DNA of 64,000 nt, from positions 1,674,001 to 1,738,000 of the forward strand of contig OY782831.1 of assembly GCA_963678375.2 (NCBI GenBank), given 5' to 3'. The translations under genes were made by a program, and so were the position numbers. Of the stretch, positions 1 through 8,154 are shown one piece after another; positions within the stretch are counted from its first letter, which is position 1; each line of letters begins with the position of its first letter. The notes beneath the pieces were generated by a model. It saw only the letters and a list, made by a program, of their open reading frames with translations. It ran no database searches and was not told the origin of the DNA. This DNA comes from JAEKNW01 sp963678375 (GTDB taxonomy: Bacteria > Cloacimonadota > Cloacimonadia > Cloacimonadales > JAFGVF01).

Positions 1-345
1 ATCTTCTGCATCTTCTTTGGCTTTCTTTAAATCTTGCTCAAAGGCTTTCATATCAGAGACATCAATCAAGTATTCCAAATAACCTACATATTCTCCTTTT
101 GCATCGTAAAGTAATCTTGTATGATCTTTTACCCAAATCTCAGAGCCATCTTTTTTAATCATTTTATAAGGGGAATGAGAATAAAACTCTTGCTTTTCTT
201 CGTAGAATAAATCAGCTTCTTCTAACAGTTTAGGGAGCATATCTTCACTAACTAGGTTATTGAGGTCAATATTGTTTTCAATAATTTCTTTTTTTGTATA
301 ACCAGTAAAATGATAGACATTCTCTGATATCCATTCTATCTTTTT
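1..345 (-). pseudogene. PAS/PAC domain continuation of the PAS sensor protein, out of frame
   Basis: Reading the minus strand from about 345 down to base 1 gives an uninterrupted frame beginning IEWISENVYHFTGYTKKEI and running through a complete PAS fold and PAC motif (GYLEYLIDVSDMKAFEQDL). It then enters a charged, probably coiled-coil linker (KKAKEDAED) at the window edge. It is one frame away from the upstream 336-1406 ORF, which ends inside the N-terminal part of the same PAS domain. A linker of this kind usually leads to a histidine kinase or GGDEF output, but that output lies outside the window. It is either the real C-terminal half of the protein or the dead half of a pseudogene. Confidence 0.7.
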
Positions 346-1406
346 TTGTCTTCTCTGTTAATACATTTCATAATCATAACAGGACCATTCTCAAAAAGAT
401 TGCGCTCCAACATTAGATTACCTAAATGCTCTTCTTTTTCAGTAATATCGCTAAAACCTACTAACATATGTTTATTATCTATTTGAGAAAAATGTACGTT
501 AAAGATATAGTATTTATCCTTAATGTTTAGTTCAATTTTTTCAATATGAAGACTTGTCTCATTTCCATTTATTAGTTCTTGCTTCTTTTTTAAAATAGAA
601 CTGACAAGCTCAGGATTGTTTGAGAAAGTGTAGAGAAGTGAAGAAAAAGTATAGTCAGTAAGTCCTTCTCTTTTAAATTGTTGATGAACATATTGGTTGA
701 AATAGATAATATTATCATCTTCAAGAATCAATATTGGGAAAGGGATTTTATCTATGGTATTATGAAAACCTACACTATTATCTGATAAATTTTTCTGAGC
801 TAAAAAATCTTCTGTATAATCACTGAAGATTGTTGTAATTAGTTCTGAATCTGAAGAGTCAATAGACTTAATAGAAGTTACTCGGAAGTGGTAGTAGCGA
901 TTATCTAGAATACCATGAACAAATAACTCAGCTTTTTCCCCATTCTTTTTGCAAAGCTCTGTTTGTTGGATAATCTTATCTATGTCAGTTTGATTTATTG
1001 CTAGCTTATTAGCTATTTCGGCTATTGATATGTTGATTGAACTGTTTAGGAAAGAATCAAGACTCGGAGATAGAGAATTATTCTTTAATAGAATATTGTT
1101 ACTATCAGTATCTTTAGTAATAATAACCGCTGGAACTAAACCAATAATATCTTTTATAATAGAGCTTTGGACACATAGAACAGGAGATATTGACAGATGC
1201 AAATATGGCTTAATTGCTTTGGTATCATATCCCAATTTACTATAACCATCAACACTTATAATAGCACGTACCTGTAAAGCATTAAATTTATATGAATCTT
1301 CAATATCTTTTTTATTAATGCCAAGTATTTCTGAATAAGATAACAATTTTTCTTTGCTTAATCCAAGCAACTGGCAGAGTTCTTTACATGTAAATTCTTT
1401 TTTCAT
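336..1406 (-). CDS. PAS-domain sensor protein, N-terminal part, interrupted by a frameshift
   Basis: The 356-residue frame has a helix-turn-helix-like N-terminus (FTCKELCQLLGLSKEKLL). It is followed by PAS-like segments around residues 140-200 and 215-325, the latter ending in a PAC-like VGFSDITEKEEH. A further PAS begins at GPVMIMKCINRED and stops after DKKR. The stop follows a run of seven A on the coding strand (plus-strand T7 at about 341-347). One extra A restores DKKKIEWISENV and reads on to base 1. So this is a longer multi-PAS sensory protein. The break could be a sequencing error, a real mutation, or slippage on the A-run; the zero-frame codons are AAA AAA AGA TAG. The ATG at 1406 has only a weak upstream Shine-Dalgarno. 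Output domain unseen. Confidence 0.6.
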   Translation of the reverse strand: MKKEFTCKELCQLLGLSKEKLLSYSEILGINKKDIEDSYKFNALQVRAIISVDGYSKLGYDTKAIKPYLHLSISPVLCVQSSIIKDIIGLVPAVIITKDTDSNNILLKNNSLSPSLDSFLNSSINISIAEIANKLAINQTDIDKIIQQTELCKKNGEKAELFVHGILDNRYYHFRVTSIKSIDSSDSELITTIFSDYTEDFLAQKNLSDNSVGFHNTIDKIPFPILILEDDNIIYFNQYVHQQFKREGLTDYTFSSLLYTFSNNPELVSSILKKKQELINGNETSLHIEKIELNIKDKYYIFNVHFSQIDNKHMLVGFSDITEKEEHLGNLMLERNLFENGPVMIMKCINREDKKR

Positions 1407-1963
1407 CTATATGTCCATCGAGGTTAGTTTTATTCTCAAACCATGCAGATAACGTTTAATTGATAGGATTTCCTTTACTCCTCTGCTTGTAACAAATGCT
1501 TACTAAAGGAAAATCTTCTGCATTATTTGACTTTATCTCATATCAAAAAAAAGATTTATGTTGTCAAGAAATGATTTTCAAAAAATTATTTTATTTATCA
1601 TAAACACTTTAACTAATATTTTTCTCATTCCTTCATTGTTAGTCTTTCTATTAAGTTCTAGAGTGTTATGGTGAGACTAATAATCAAGGAGTATAAAATA
1701 CTGTTGCGAATGAACTTGCCAAGTATTACTAAAATTATACTAATCATTTAGGATATTTGCTTAAGCTATTATCCAGTCTATTTGGTCAAAACTTATTACT
1801 TATAAACTTATAAAGATAGTTTGTTCGTATTATTTCTATTAATAAGCCTTTATAAACTAAGGGTGAGAACCAAATTTTGATAACAAAGAGCATATAATCT
1901 TAGTAGCTTAATAGCCTTCTATTAGACTTTGGTAAGCAGATGGGTGGAATTACTTGCTTAAGG
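1407..1963. other. Non-coding gap with one dispersed palindromic repeat
   Basis: About 560 bases between the PAS sensor and the alcohol dehydrogenase, both on the minus strand. I see no convincing coding frame. It contains one copy of a dispersed inverted-repeat element (1630-1698). Near 1932-1953 a weak TAAGCA/TGCTTA pair lies just past the dehydrogenase stop. The rest is AT-rich without recognisable structure. Confidence 0.5.
1630..1698. repeat. Dispersed imperfect palindrome, family A copy 1
   Basis: Arms CCTTCATTGTTAGTCT and AGACTAATAATCAAGG pair with two mismatches around a central segment containing CTAGAGTGTTATGG. Related elements lie near 26151-26216 (sharing CTAGAGTTTTATGG and similar arms) and, more divergent, near 43921-43983. 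All three are intergenic. Confidence 0.5.
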
Positions 1964-3103
1964 TTAGTATGCCAAAATTAGAATAGCTTCAATATCTTCT
2001 CTGGTAAACTTACTAAATCTTCCTATTGAAGGGAACTCCATAATTTTATCTGCTATCTTGCTTAACTCACTTTTTTGAATACAGAGGTCTCGTAAAGAAA
2101 TAGGATTACCCCAGCTACGAATTTTGTTTCGCATTGAGATTAGCGCTGAGACATTGTTATCTTCATTCCAAATTTCATACCAATCTTTAAAATGTTGGGG
2201 GTAATTAAAAACCATATATTCAATCCAGGCAGGGAAGATAACACCTAGGCCAGCACCATGGGCAATTTTAGGATAGAGGGCTGAGAGAGCATGTTCTATT
2301 ATATGGCAAGCCCAATCTCCTCCATTCATTCCAACACCGCTTATCCCATTGAGAGCCATAGTTGCAGACCAAGCTAGATTAGCTCGAGCATTATAGTCTT
2401 GGGGATTATCTTGTAATCTATCAATCATAGAATAAATAGTTTTTACTAAAGCTTTATCAATTTCACGAGTAGCAGTCGCATCAGTATCAATGAAATAGTA
2501 TTCGAAAATATGAGCAATTGCATCTAAACCACCATTAACAGTTTGCTCCCATGGTAGGGAATACTGAACAGTAGGATCAATCACAGATACTTTTGGAAAC
2601 AAGAGAGGAGACCCACCACCCCATTTCTGTTGAGTATCTGTATTTGTTATAACAAAACCACTATTCATTTCTGAACCTGTAGCTGAGATTGTAAGTACAG
2701 TATAGATTGGAAGTGCTTCTTGAGCTTTAGTCTTCCCCTGCATGAAAAGCCATAAATCATCTAGATAGTATCCGACGGCTATGGCTTTGGCACTATCTAT
2801 AACACTACCTCCACCAACAGCAAGGATTGCATCAACTTGTTCTTCTCTAGCATAACTTATTGCTTCATTCACTTTCTGAAGAGTTGGGTTTGCTTGCACT
2901 CCCCACATCTCCACAAAATCTACCTTTTGCTCATTCAAAGAAGCTGTGATTTTATCATATACTCCATTAGCTTTTATAGAACCCTTGCCAGCTAATAGTA
3001 GTACTTTCTTATGATTTCCATATCTAATTTCATTAGCTATCTCAGATACCTTATTTTTTCCAAAAATTATTTTTGTTGGATTATAAAAAGTAAAATTATT
3101 CAT
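1964..3103 (-). CDS. Iron-containing alcohol dehydrogenase (butanol dehydrogenase BdhA/YqhD-like)
   Basis: 379 residues, the full length of group III metal-dependent alcohol dehydrogenases, which reduce aldehydes with NAD(P)H. The nucleotide-binding GGGSVIDSAKAIA lies at about 97-109. Metal ligands are in place: D194 and H198 (GGLDAIAHIFEYY), H271 (HALSALY) and H282 (IAHGAGL). The N-terminal FYNPTKIIFGK is typical of the YqhD/BdhA branch. It is monocistronic, with gaps on both sides. In a fermentative organism it would act as an electron sink for aldehydes such as butyraldehyde; the actual substrate cannot be told from sequence. Confidence 0.88.
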   Translation of the reverse strand: MNNFTFYNPTKIIFGKNKVSEIANEIRYGNHKKVLLLAGKGSIKANGVYDKITASLNEQKVDFVEMWGVQANPTLQKVNEAISYAREEQVDAILAVGGGSVIDSAKAIAVGYYLDDLWLFMQGKTKAQEALPIYTVLTISATGSEMNSGFVITNTDTQQKWGGGSPLLFPKVSVIDPTVQYSLPWEQTVNGGLDAIAHIFEYYFIDTDATATREIDKALVKTIYSMIDRLQDNPQDYNARANLAWSATMALNGISGVGMNGGDWACHIIEHALSALYPKIAHGAGLGVIFPAWIEYMVFNYPQHFKDWYEIWNEDNNVSALISMRNKIRSWGNPISLRDLCIQKSELSKIADKIMEFPSIGRFSKFTREDIEAILILAY

Positions 3104-3318
3104 TTATCCACCTACTTAAGTTTATGCAAATAGTATATAGTAAAAGTCAATAATAGCAAGCAAAAAACAGATTTTTTTAAAAGCTCATTAATAGTTCTAG
3201 GTTAGAATTAGATTTTAATAATTTTTTCATTGACTCATCTAAATCATTATAATATTTTAGTATTTATGTTCTATAATAGACTTTTATCACTCTATAGTGG
3301 TTCTAAAAAGGAGTTGAT

Positions 3319-4944
3319 TTGGATATAAAGGCAAAGATATTAGTTGTAGATGATGAGAAGATTATAAGAAAACTACTAGGGGCAACCTTAACAAAAAATG
3401 GTTATGAAATTGATTTTGCTTCAAATGGCTATGAGGCAATCAGTAAGATAAAAAATGACCAGTTTGACCTGATCCTTTTAGATGTTACAATGCCAGGACT
3501 AGATGGTTTTGAAACTTGTAGAAGGATTATCAATATCGATCCTGAGCTTCCAGTAATCCAAGTTACATCTTCAACAGATAATGAATCTCTAACAAAAGGT
3601 TTCGAGGCTGGTGCTTTGGATTATATAAGAAAGCCATGGCAGACTATGGAACTTCTAGCAAGAGTAAAAAATATACTAAGAATAAAAGCAGCTGAAAAAG
3701 AAAAACAAATTTATTTTAAAACTCTCCAAGATGATATGATTACCGCATCTGTTATTATGAAGATGATTCTTCCAGAATGGATTTTTTTAGACAAAAAAAT
3801 GCTCTTTGTTTCGGACTACGTACCATCAAATCATGTTGGGGGAGATGTCTTTAATTCAGTTAAGCTAAATGATAACCAGTATATAGTTTACTTAGGTGAT
3901 ATTTCTGGGCATGGGGTTCAAGCTGCTCTTTTTATGTCAGCTGTCCGCACCACTATCAACTTGTTAATAGATGAACATAAAGATGATTTTGATATAACTA
4001 CCTTAATGACTAAACTTAATACTACACTTTCAAAAGACCTCTTTAAATCAACTGATTCCTATTTTACTCTAATCTTTGGAATTGTTGATTTCGCAGAAAA
4101 AACTTTTGAGTATGTTAATTGTGGTCATCCTCCTTTTATTGAGTATAATATAGATACTAATCAAGTTATGATTCATGATGAAAAAGGGACAATTCCAATT
4201 GGTTGGAGTCCTAACTATGTTTTTGACGAAACTGAAGTAGGTAAGATAGATCTGGCACTGAACAAGATAATTTTCCTTTATACAGATGGTCTTAATGAAA
4301 GTATTGATCCTGAGGGTAATGAATTCGGTATAAATGGCTTAACTAATATTTTAGAAAAGGAAATCGATGATGTTAATACTATAACTCTTCCTTTTAAAAT
4401 TAAGCAATATTTACAAGATAATGAATATAAATTAAGTAGTGATGACTTTACTCTCTTTGCTTTTCAGTTGCAAGGGAATAATAATTTGAATACAGTGAAA
4501 AAAGATCCTGATAAAGTAAAAAAGATGATTTTCTGGATTAAGGCTGTAATGAAAGATGTTGCCGCAGTATCTCAACATTGTGAGAAACTTGTTTTAGCTT
4601 GGACAAAAAACACTACTTTCTCGGCAAAAGTTGAGATTATAATAGATGAACTTCTGAACAATATCATTGAGCATGGCTATAAGTATGAAGAGACTGCTAG
4701 GATTGTTTTTGAATTTAAACTTCTAGGTACAAAACTACATATAACTATGTGGGATAAGGGTATAGAATGGATACCTGAAACAGTAAAATATAATCATGAT
4801 AACCCATATCTATTTGAAAAAGACCTCTTTGATGTTTCTGGTAGAGGACTCTACATGGTACTATCTTGGTCAGAGGAATTTTATCGTAATAGATATTCTG
4901 AAGAATTAAACGAGACTATTGTCGTATTAGATGTCAATAGATAA
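3319..4944 (+). CDS. Response regulator with PP2C (SpoIIE-type) phosphatase and HATPase anti-sigma kinase domains
   Basis: 541 residues in three parts. A receiver (about 5-120) has D11/D12, phospho-acceptor D55 (LILLDVTMPG), T83 and K105. A SpoIIE-type PP2C phosphatase (about 160-395) carries VGGDVF, LGDISGHG, NCGHPP and FLYTDGLNES. A C-terminal HATPase_c_2 kinase (about 410-541) has DELLNNIIEHG as N-box and SGRGLYMV. This architecture occurs in partner-switching regulators such as HsbR, where the domains act oppositely on a STAS anti-anti-sigma protein. No STAS partner or sensor kinase is adjacent. The start is TTG with AAGGAG six bases upstream; no better in-frame ATG exists. Two glycosyltransferases follow 16 bases downstream, so it may be co-transcribed with them. 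Confidence 0.88.
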   Translation: MDIKAKILVVDDEKIIRKLLGATLTKNGYEIDFASNGYEAISKIKNDQFDLILLDVTMPGLDGFETCRRIINIDPELPVIQVTSSTDNESLTKGFEAGALDYIRKPWQTMELLARVKNILRIKAAEKEKQIYFKTLQDDMITASVIMKMILPEWIFLDKKMLFVSDYVPSNHVGGDVFNSVKLNDNQYIVYLGDISGHGVQAALFMSAVRTTINLLIDEHKDDFDITTLMTKLNTTLSKDLFKSTDSYFTLIFGIVDFAEKTFEYVNCGHPPFIEYNIDTNQVMIHDEKGTIPIGWSPNYVFDETEVGKIDLALNKIIFLYTDGLNESIDPEGNEFGINGLTNILEKEIDDVNTITLPFKIKQYLQDNEYKLSSDDFTLFAFQLQGNNNLNTVKKDPDKVKKMIFWIKAVMKDVAAVSQHCEKLVLAWTKNTTFSAKVEIIIDELLNNIIEHGYKYEETARIVFEFKLLGTKLHITMWDKGIEWIPETVKYNHDNPYLFEKDLFDVSGRGLYMVLSWSEEFYRNRYSEELNETIVVLDVNR

Positions 4945-4960
4945 CTGATAGGGGTTTTAG

Positions 4961-5794
4961 ATGCCAAAAGTTTCAATTATTATGAGAGTCTATAACGAGA
5001 TGCCTTATATTAAATATGCCCTAAGAATGTTAAAGCAACAGAGTTTTCAAGATTTTGAATTAATTATAGTTGATTCAGGTTCTACAGATGGATCTTTTGA
5101 AATTGCTGAGAAAGCTAATCCTCAGATAATATATCAAATAATTCCAGGAACTTATGTCCCAGGTAGAGTCTTAAATGAAGCTGTAAGTAAGGCAAAAGGT
5201 GATATAATAGTATTTAATAATTCAGACTGTATTCCTAAGAATAACTACTGGCTAGAAAACTTAATCAGACCTTTTGATCAAGATAAAGACACAGTTGCTT
5301 GTTTTGCTAATCAAGTTCCTCGACCAGACGCTACACCTTTAGTTAAGAAAGATTATGAACGTGCTTTTGGTGATGGTTCCATTTCTTCTAAATGGAATCA
5401 CTTCTTTTCACTTGCCTCATCAGCTGTGACAAAAGAGATTATCTCCCAGTATCCTTTTAATCCTACAATTCAGTATTCAGAAGATATTGAGTGGTCCTGG
5501 AGAATGAAGCAAATGGGGAAAAAGATTACTTATGTAGCAGATGCAATTGTAGAACATTCACATAATTATACATGGAAAGGTCTTGTCAAACGTTACACCG
5601 GAGAGGGAAAGGCTGAAAAAGAGATCTATAATGAACCAAGAAGGAACTTTATATTAGCTGTTATTATCTCAGCTAAACTTGAAATTTTGAGAGATTTAAT
5701 TTATCTGATAAAACACAAACAAATCCATTGGCTTCCTTATGCTATTGGAGTAAGATTCCTCCAACGTTATTGTGTCTGGAAAGCAAGAGCATAA
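4961..5794 (+). CDS. Glycosyltransferase family 2
   Basis: 277 residues with a GT-A fold. The N-terminus is VSIIMRVYNEMPYIKYAL and the nucleotide-sugar region IIVDSGSTDGS. A DxD-like NNSDCIP lies at about 88-94, and SEDIEWSWRMKQMG is the acceptor-side ED motif typical of GT2. The C-terminal third is basic and hydrophobic without a clear transmembrane helix. It starts at an ATG 16 bases after the regulator and is followed within 5 bases by a GT4 gene, suggesting one operon for a surface glycan or glycolipid. Donor and acceptor are unknown. Confidence 0.85.
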   Translation: MPKVSIIMRVYNEMPYIKYALRMLKQQSFQDFELIIVDSGSTDGSFEIAEKANPQIIYQIIPGTYVPGRVLNEAVSKAKGDIIVFNNSDCIPKNNYWLENLIRPFDQDKDTVACFANQVPRPDATPLVKKDYERAFGDGSISSKWNHFFSLASSAVTKEIISQYPFNPTIQYSEDIEWSWRMKQMGKKITYVADAIVEHSHNYTWKGLVKRYTGEGKAEKEIYNEPRRNFILAVIISAKLEILRDLIYLIKHKQIHWLPYAIGVRFLQRYCVWKARA

Positions 5795-5799
5795 TTGTA

Positions 5800-6924
5800 A
5801 TGAAAAAATATAAGATATTAGTTTCAGTCTTAGCTTATGATAATGGAAAATCAGGCATAGCTGACTACATAAATAATGTTGTAAAATACTTAGCTTATAA
5901 TCATAGTTTAGATATCTTGATATACGAGAAAGATTCTTATATTTTCCCTCATCAAAGTGAGAACATTAATTTATTAATTGTTTCTGATAAGTTTTCTAAA
6001 CCTGCTGTTAGTATGGCATATCATCTATTTGTCCTACCTTTTAATCTACCTTTTGAAGACTATGATTTTGTCTTTTTACCAGCAGGTAATCGAAGACTTT
6101 TTTCTTATTATCCTAAGAAAACTATTGTTACTTTTCATGATCTTTCCCAGTTCCATATTGAAAATAAATATGACTCCTTAAGAATGCACTATATTAAGAA
6201 AGTAATACCTTTTTTCTTAAAGAAAGCTCAGATTGTTATGGCTATCAGCCAATCTACGAAAGATGATTTGGTTAAATTTTATGAAATGAATCCTGATAGA
6301 ATTGAAGTTAATTATAATGGTTATGACCCAAGTAAACTTGATATCAATCTTACCGAAGAACAATTAGTAAAAAAATTTAATATTGTGGATGATTATATTC
6401 TTTATATTTCTAGGATTGAACATCCAGGCAAGAACCATCTAAATCTAATAAAAGCTTATGAAATGTTACCAGCTAAAATCAAGAAGCAATATCAATTAGT
6501 CTTTGCTGGTAGTGAATGGAATGGAGCAGAAGAAGTGATTGAGTATGCTAAGAAATCTCTTGATAAAGACAGAATAATCTTTTTAGGCTTTGTTCCAGAC
6601 CAAGATCTTGGAGCTCTATACAAGTATGCAGCTCTGTACGCTTTCCCATCTTTTTATGAAGGCTTTGGAATACCCTTGCTAGAAGCAATGTATAGTCAAA
6701 CTCCAGTAGTCTGTTCTAATGTGTCTTCACTACCAGAGGTAGGTGGAGATGCAGTAATAACTTTTGACCCCACTTATCCTGAAAATATTTCAAGCGTCAT
6801 AAAGTACGTTATTGAGAACCCTGAAATCCAAAGAAAAATGGTTGAAGCGGGAATTGAACAGGTTAAAAAGTTTAGTTGGCAGAAGCATTGCGATAAAATT
6901 ATATCCTTAATAGAACAATATTAA
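5800..6924 (+). CDS. Glycosyltransferase family 4 (GT-B)
   Basis: 374 residues from ATG 5800, chosen because the sequence MKKYKILVSVLAYD is the natural GT4 N-terminus; a longer in-frame reading to 5728 would overlap the upstream gene by 67 bases. The C-terminal half has ILYISRIEHPGKNH (GT1-type R/K site), FLGFVPDQDLGALY, and the PSFYEGFGIPLLEAM nucleotide-sugar EX7E motif. It ends in a typical AGIEQVKKFSWQKH helix. It works with the preceding GT2, probably in cell-surface polysaccharide synthesis. It is convergent with the flavodoxin gene, and I see no terminator in the 18-base gap. Confidence 0.87.
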   Translation: MKKYKILVSVLAYDNGKSGIADYINNVVKYLAYNHSLDILIYEKDSYIFPHQSENINLLIVSDKFSKPAVSMAYHLFVLPFNLPFEDYDFVFLPAGNRRLFSYYPKKTIVTFHDLSQFHIENKYDSLRMHYIKKVIPFFLKKAQIVMAISQSTKDDLVKFYEMNPDRIEVNYNGYDPSKLDINLTEEQLVKKFNIVDDYILYISRIEHPGKNHLNLIKAYEMLPAKIKKQYQLVFAGSEWNGAEEVIEYAKKSLDKDRIIFLGFVPDQDLGALYKYAALYAFPSFYEGFGIPLLEAMYSQTPVVCSNVSSLPEVGGDAVITFDPTYPENISSVIKYVIENPEIQRKMVEAGIEQVKKFSWQKHCDKIISLIEQY

Positions 6925-6942
6925 GAAGCCAATCAAACTTAG

Positions 6943-7422
6943 CTAATTCTTAAATCTTTCAGCAAATTCCTTGATTTTATCTTTATCAATATCTTTATAA
7001 GAAGATTTAATTTTTTTTACATACTTTAGCAGTAATCTAACTAGCCAAGAAAACTTATCCAACTTAATCTCTGAACCAATTACAGAAATAGCATTTGCTT
7101 TTGTGTACATATCGTTGGGAATAGTATCTTTTATCTGTCTTTCTAAGTTCTCTTTATTTGGTTCTCCAGCCAAAATAAAGAAACCAAACTTGCGATTAAG
7201 AATTTCTGGACGGTGTAAAAAGATAAAGTTCTTTATTTTCCTATCTATTTGTCCAAAGTAAATGGATGAACCAATTAATATATTATCATAACAAGAAATA
7301 TCTTGGACTTTCTCATCATGGGTATTAACCATCTTAATAGAACCTGTTAGTTCTTTGCTAATAAGCTGAGCAACTTCTTTAACACTACCGTTCTTAGTGG
7401 CATAAATTATCAGAGTTTTCAT
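6943..7422 (-). CDS. Flavodoxin-domain protein (Flavodoxin_5, HemG-like)
   Basis: 159 residues. The N-terminal TLIIYATKNGSVKEVAQ is an FMN phosphate-binding loop, and the following IGSSIYFGQIDRKIKNFI matches the Flavodoxin_5 family to which HemG-type protoporphyrinogen oxidases belong. The C-terminal region is basic and amphipathic, as in family members that touch the membrane. No heme genes are near, so a role as a general flavodoxin-like electron carrier is equally possible. It lies 2 bases downstream of the HD hydrolase on the same strand, implying co-transcription. Confidence 0.7.
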   Translation of the reverse strand: MKTLIIYATKNGSVKEVAQLISKELTGSIKMVNTHDEKVQDISCYDNILIGSSIYFGQIDRKIKNFIFLHRPEILNRKFGFFILAGEPNKENLERQIKDTIPNDMYTKANAISVIGSEIKLDKFSWLVRLLLKYVKKIKSSYKDIDKDKIKEFAERFKN

Positions 7423-7424
7423 GT

Positions 7425-8006
7425 CTATTCTCCTCTAACTAGAACTTTTTCAAATAAATCTTTTAACTCTTCTTTTTTGATGACTTTCTTTGCTGATTCT
7501 AAGAATTCATCCATTTTATCATAGCCATGACCCTTGTAAATTGCAGCTTGGAGTCCCATTTCAAATTTATCTATCTGCTTTAGGAAGATAGCTTCAGCTG
7601 TCTGGGCCTCTTCAAATTCTTTCCATAAGTTAACAAATTCATGACTATCAGGATAAGATTCAAAGACTTTCTCTATACTCATGAGCTCTAGGTCATACTT
7701 TTCAGTAAGTGATATTCCATCAACAGGAGTAATATCTCCAGCATATATTTCACCAATTTCATGAACTAATGCCATTTTCAAAACTTTTTCCATATTCAAA
7801 TTTAGTCCCAGATGATTTGCTAACAACCATGCTGTCATTGCTGTTCCAAAAGTGTGATCAGCAACTGATTCTCCATGAGCTTCAGGGACATCTCTTTTAA
7901 GCCAGCCTTGTCGAAATAGATTTTTAAGCTTGAAGATTTGGTATAGTACTTCTAAGTTTTCATCATCGAAGAAGTTAGCTTCCTCTTCTCTATATTTTTT
8001 TATCAT
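7425..8006 (-). CDS. HD-domain hydrolase (YfbR/HDDC2-like nucleotidase family)
   Basis: 193 residues, the size of HDDC2/YfbR-type 5'-deoxynucleotidases. Metal-site motifs: H51 (VADHTFG), the central pair as H82-E83 (ALVHEIGEIYAGDITP), D91, and a late Asp in LKQIDKFE. The canonical HD pair is therefore HE here, an acidic substitution that could still bind metal. The family removes phosphate from deoxynucleoside monophosphates. That would fit the many nucleoside genes in the window, but the substrate is inferred only. A consensus promoter lies directly upstream (8035-8062). Confidence 0.75.
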   Translation of the reverse strand: MIKKYREEEANFFDDENLEVLYQIFKLKNLFRQGWLKRDVPEAHGESVADHTFGTAMTAWLLANHLGLNLNMEKVLKMALVHEIGEIYAGDITPVDGISLTEKYDLELMSIEKVFESYPDSHEFVNLWKEFEEAQTAEAIFLKQIDKFEMGLQAAIYKGHGYDKMDEFLESAKKVIKKEELKDLFEKVLVRGE

Positions 8007-8034
8007 TTTATTACCTCAATCAGAACTTATTTTC

Positions 8035-8062
8035 ATTATAATTAGTTTGAAAATTCTGTCAA
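8035..8062 (-). promoter_or_regulatory. Sigma-70-type promoter for the HD hydrolase/flavodoxin genes
   Basis: On the minus strand TTGACA (8062-8057) is separated by 16 bases from TATAAT (8040-8035), about 30 bases before the ATG at 8006. Both hexamers match the consensus exactly, making this the clearest promoter in the window. Confidence 0.6.
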
Positions 8063-8098
8063 TAAAGAAGTCAAAGAAGAAGAGGTAAAATTATTTAA

Positions 8099-8121
8099 TT
8101 GACACAAAAAAGGGCTATTAT
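8099..8121 (+). promoter_or_regulatory. Possible promoter for the Gate-domain membrane protein
   Basis: TTGACA (8099-8104) is followed after only 11 bases by TATTAT (8116-8121), 33 bases before the GTG start. The spacing is short for a sigma-70 promoter, so the -10 assignment is uncertain. Confidence 0.3.
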
Positions 8122-8154
8122 TTTTTGAGAAAAAAATATCTATTTGGAGGCTAA

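Noticed and set aside
3230..3253. Promoter TTGACT-N12-TATAAT before the response-regulator gene
   Set aside because: A 12-base spacer is too short for a normal sigma-70 site, so I did not list it as a feature.
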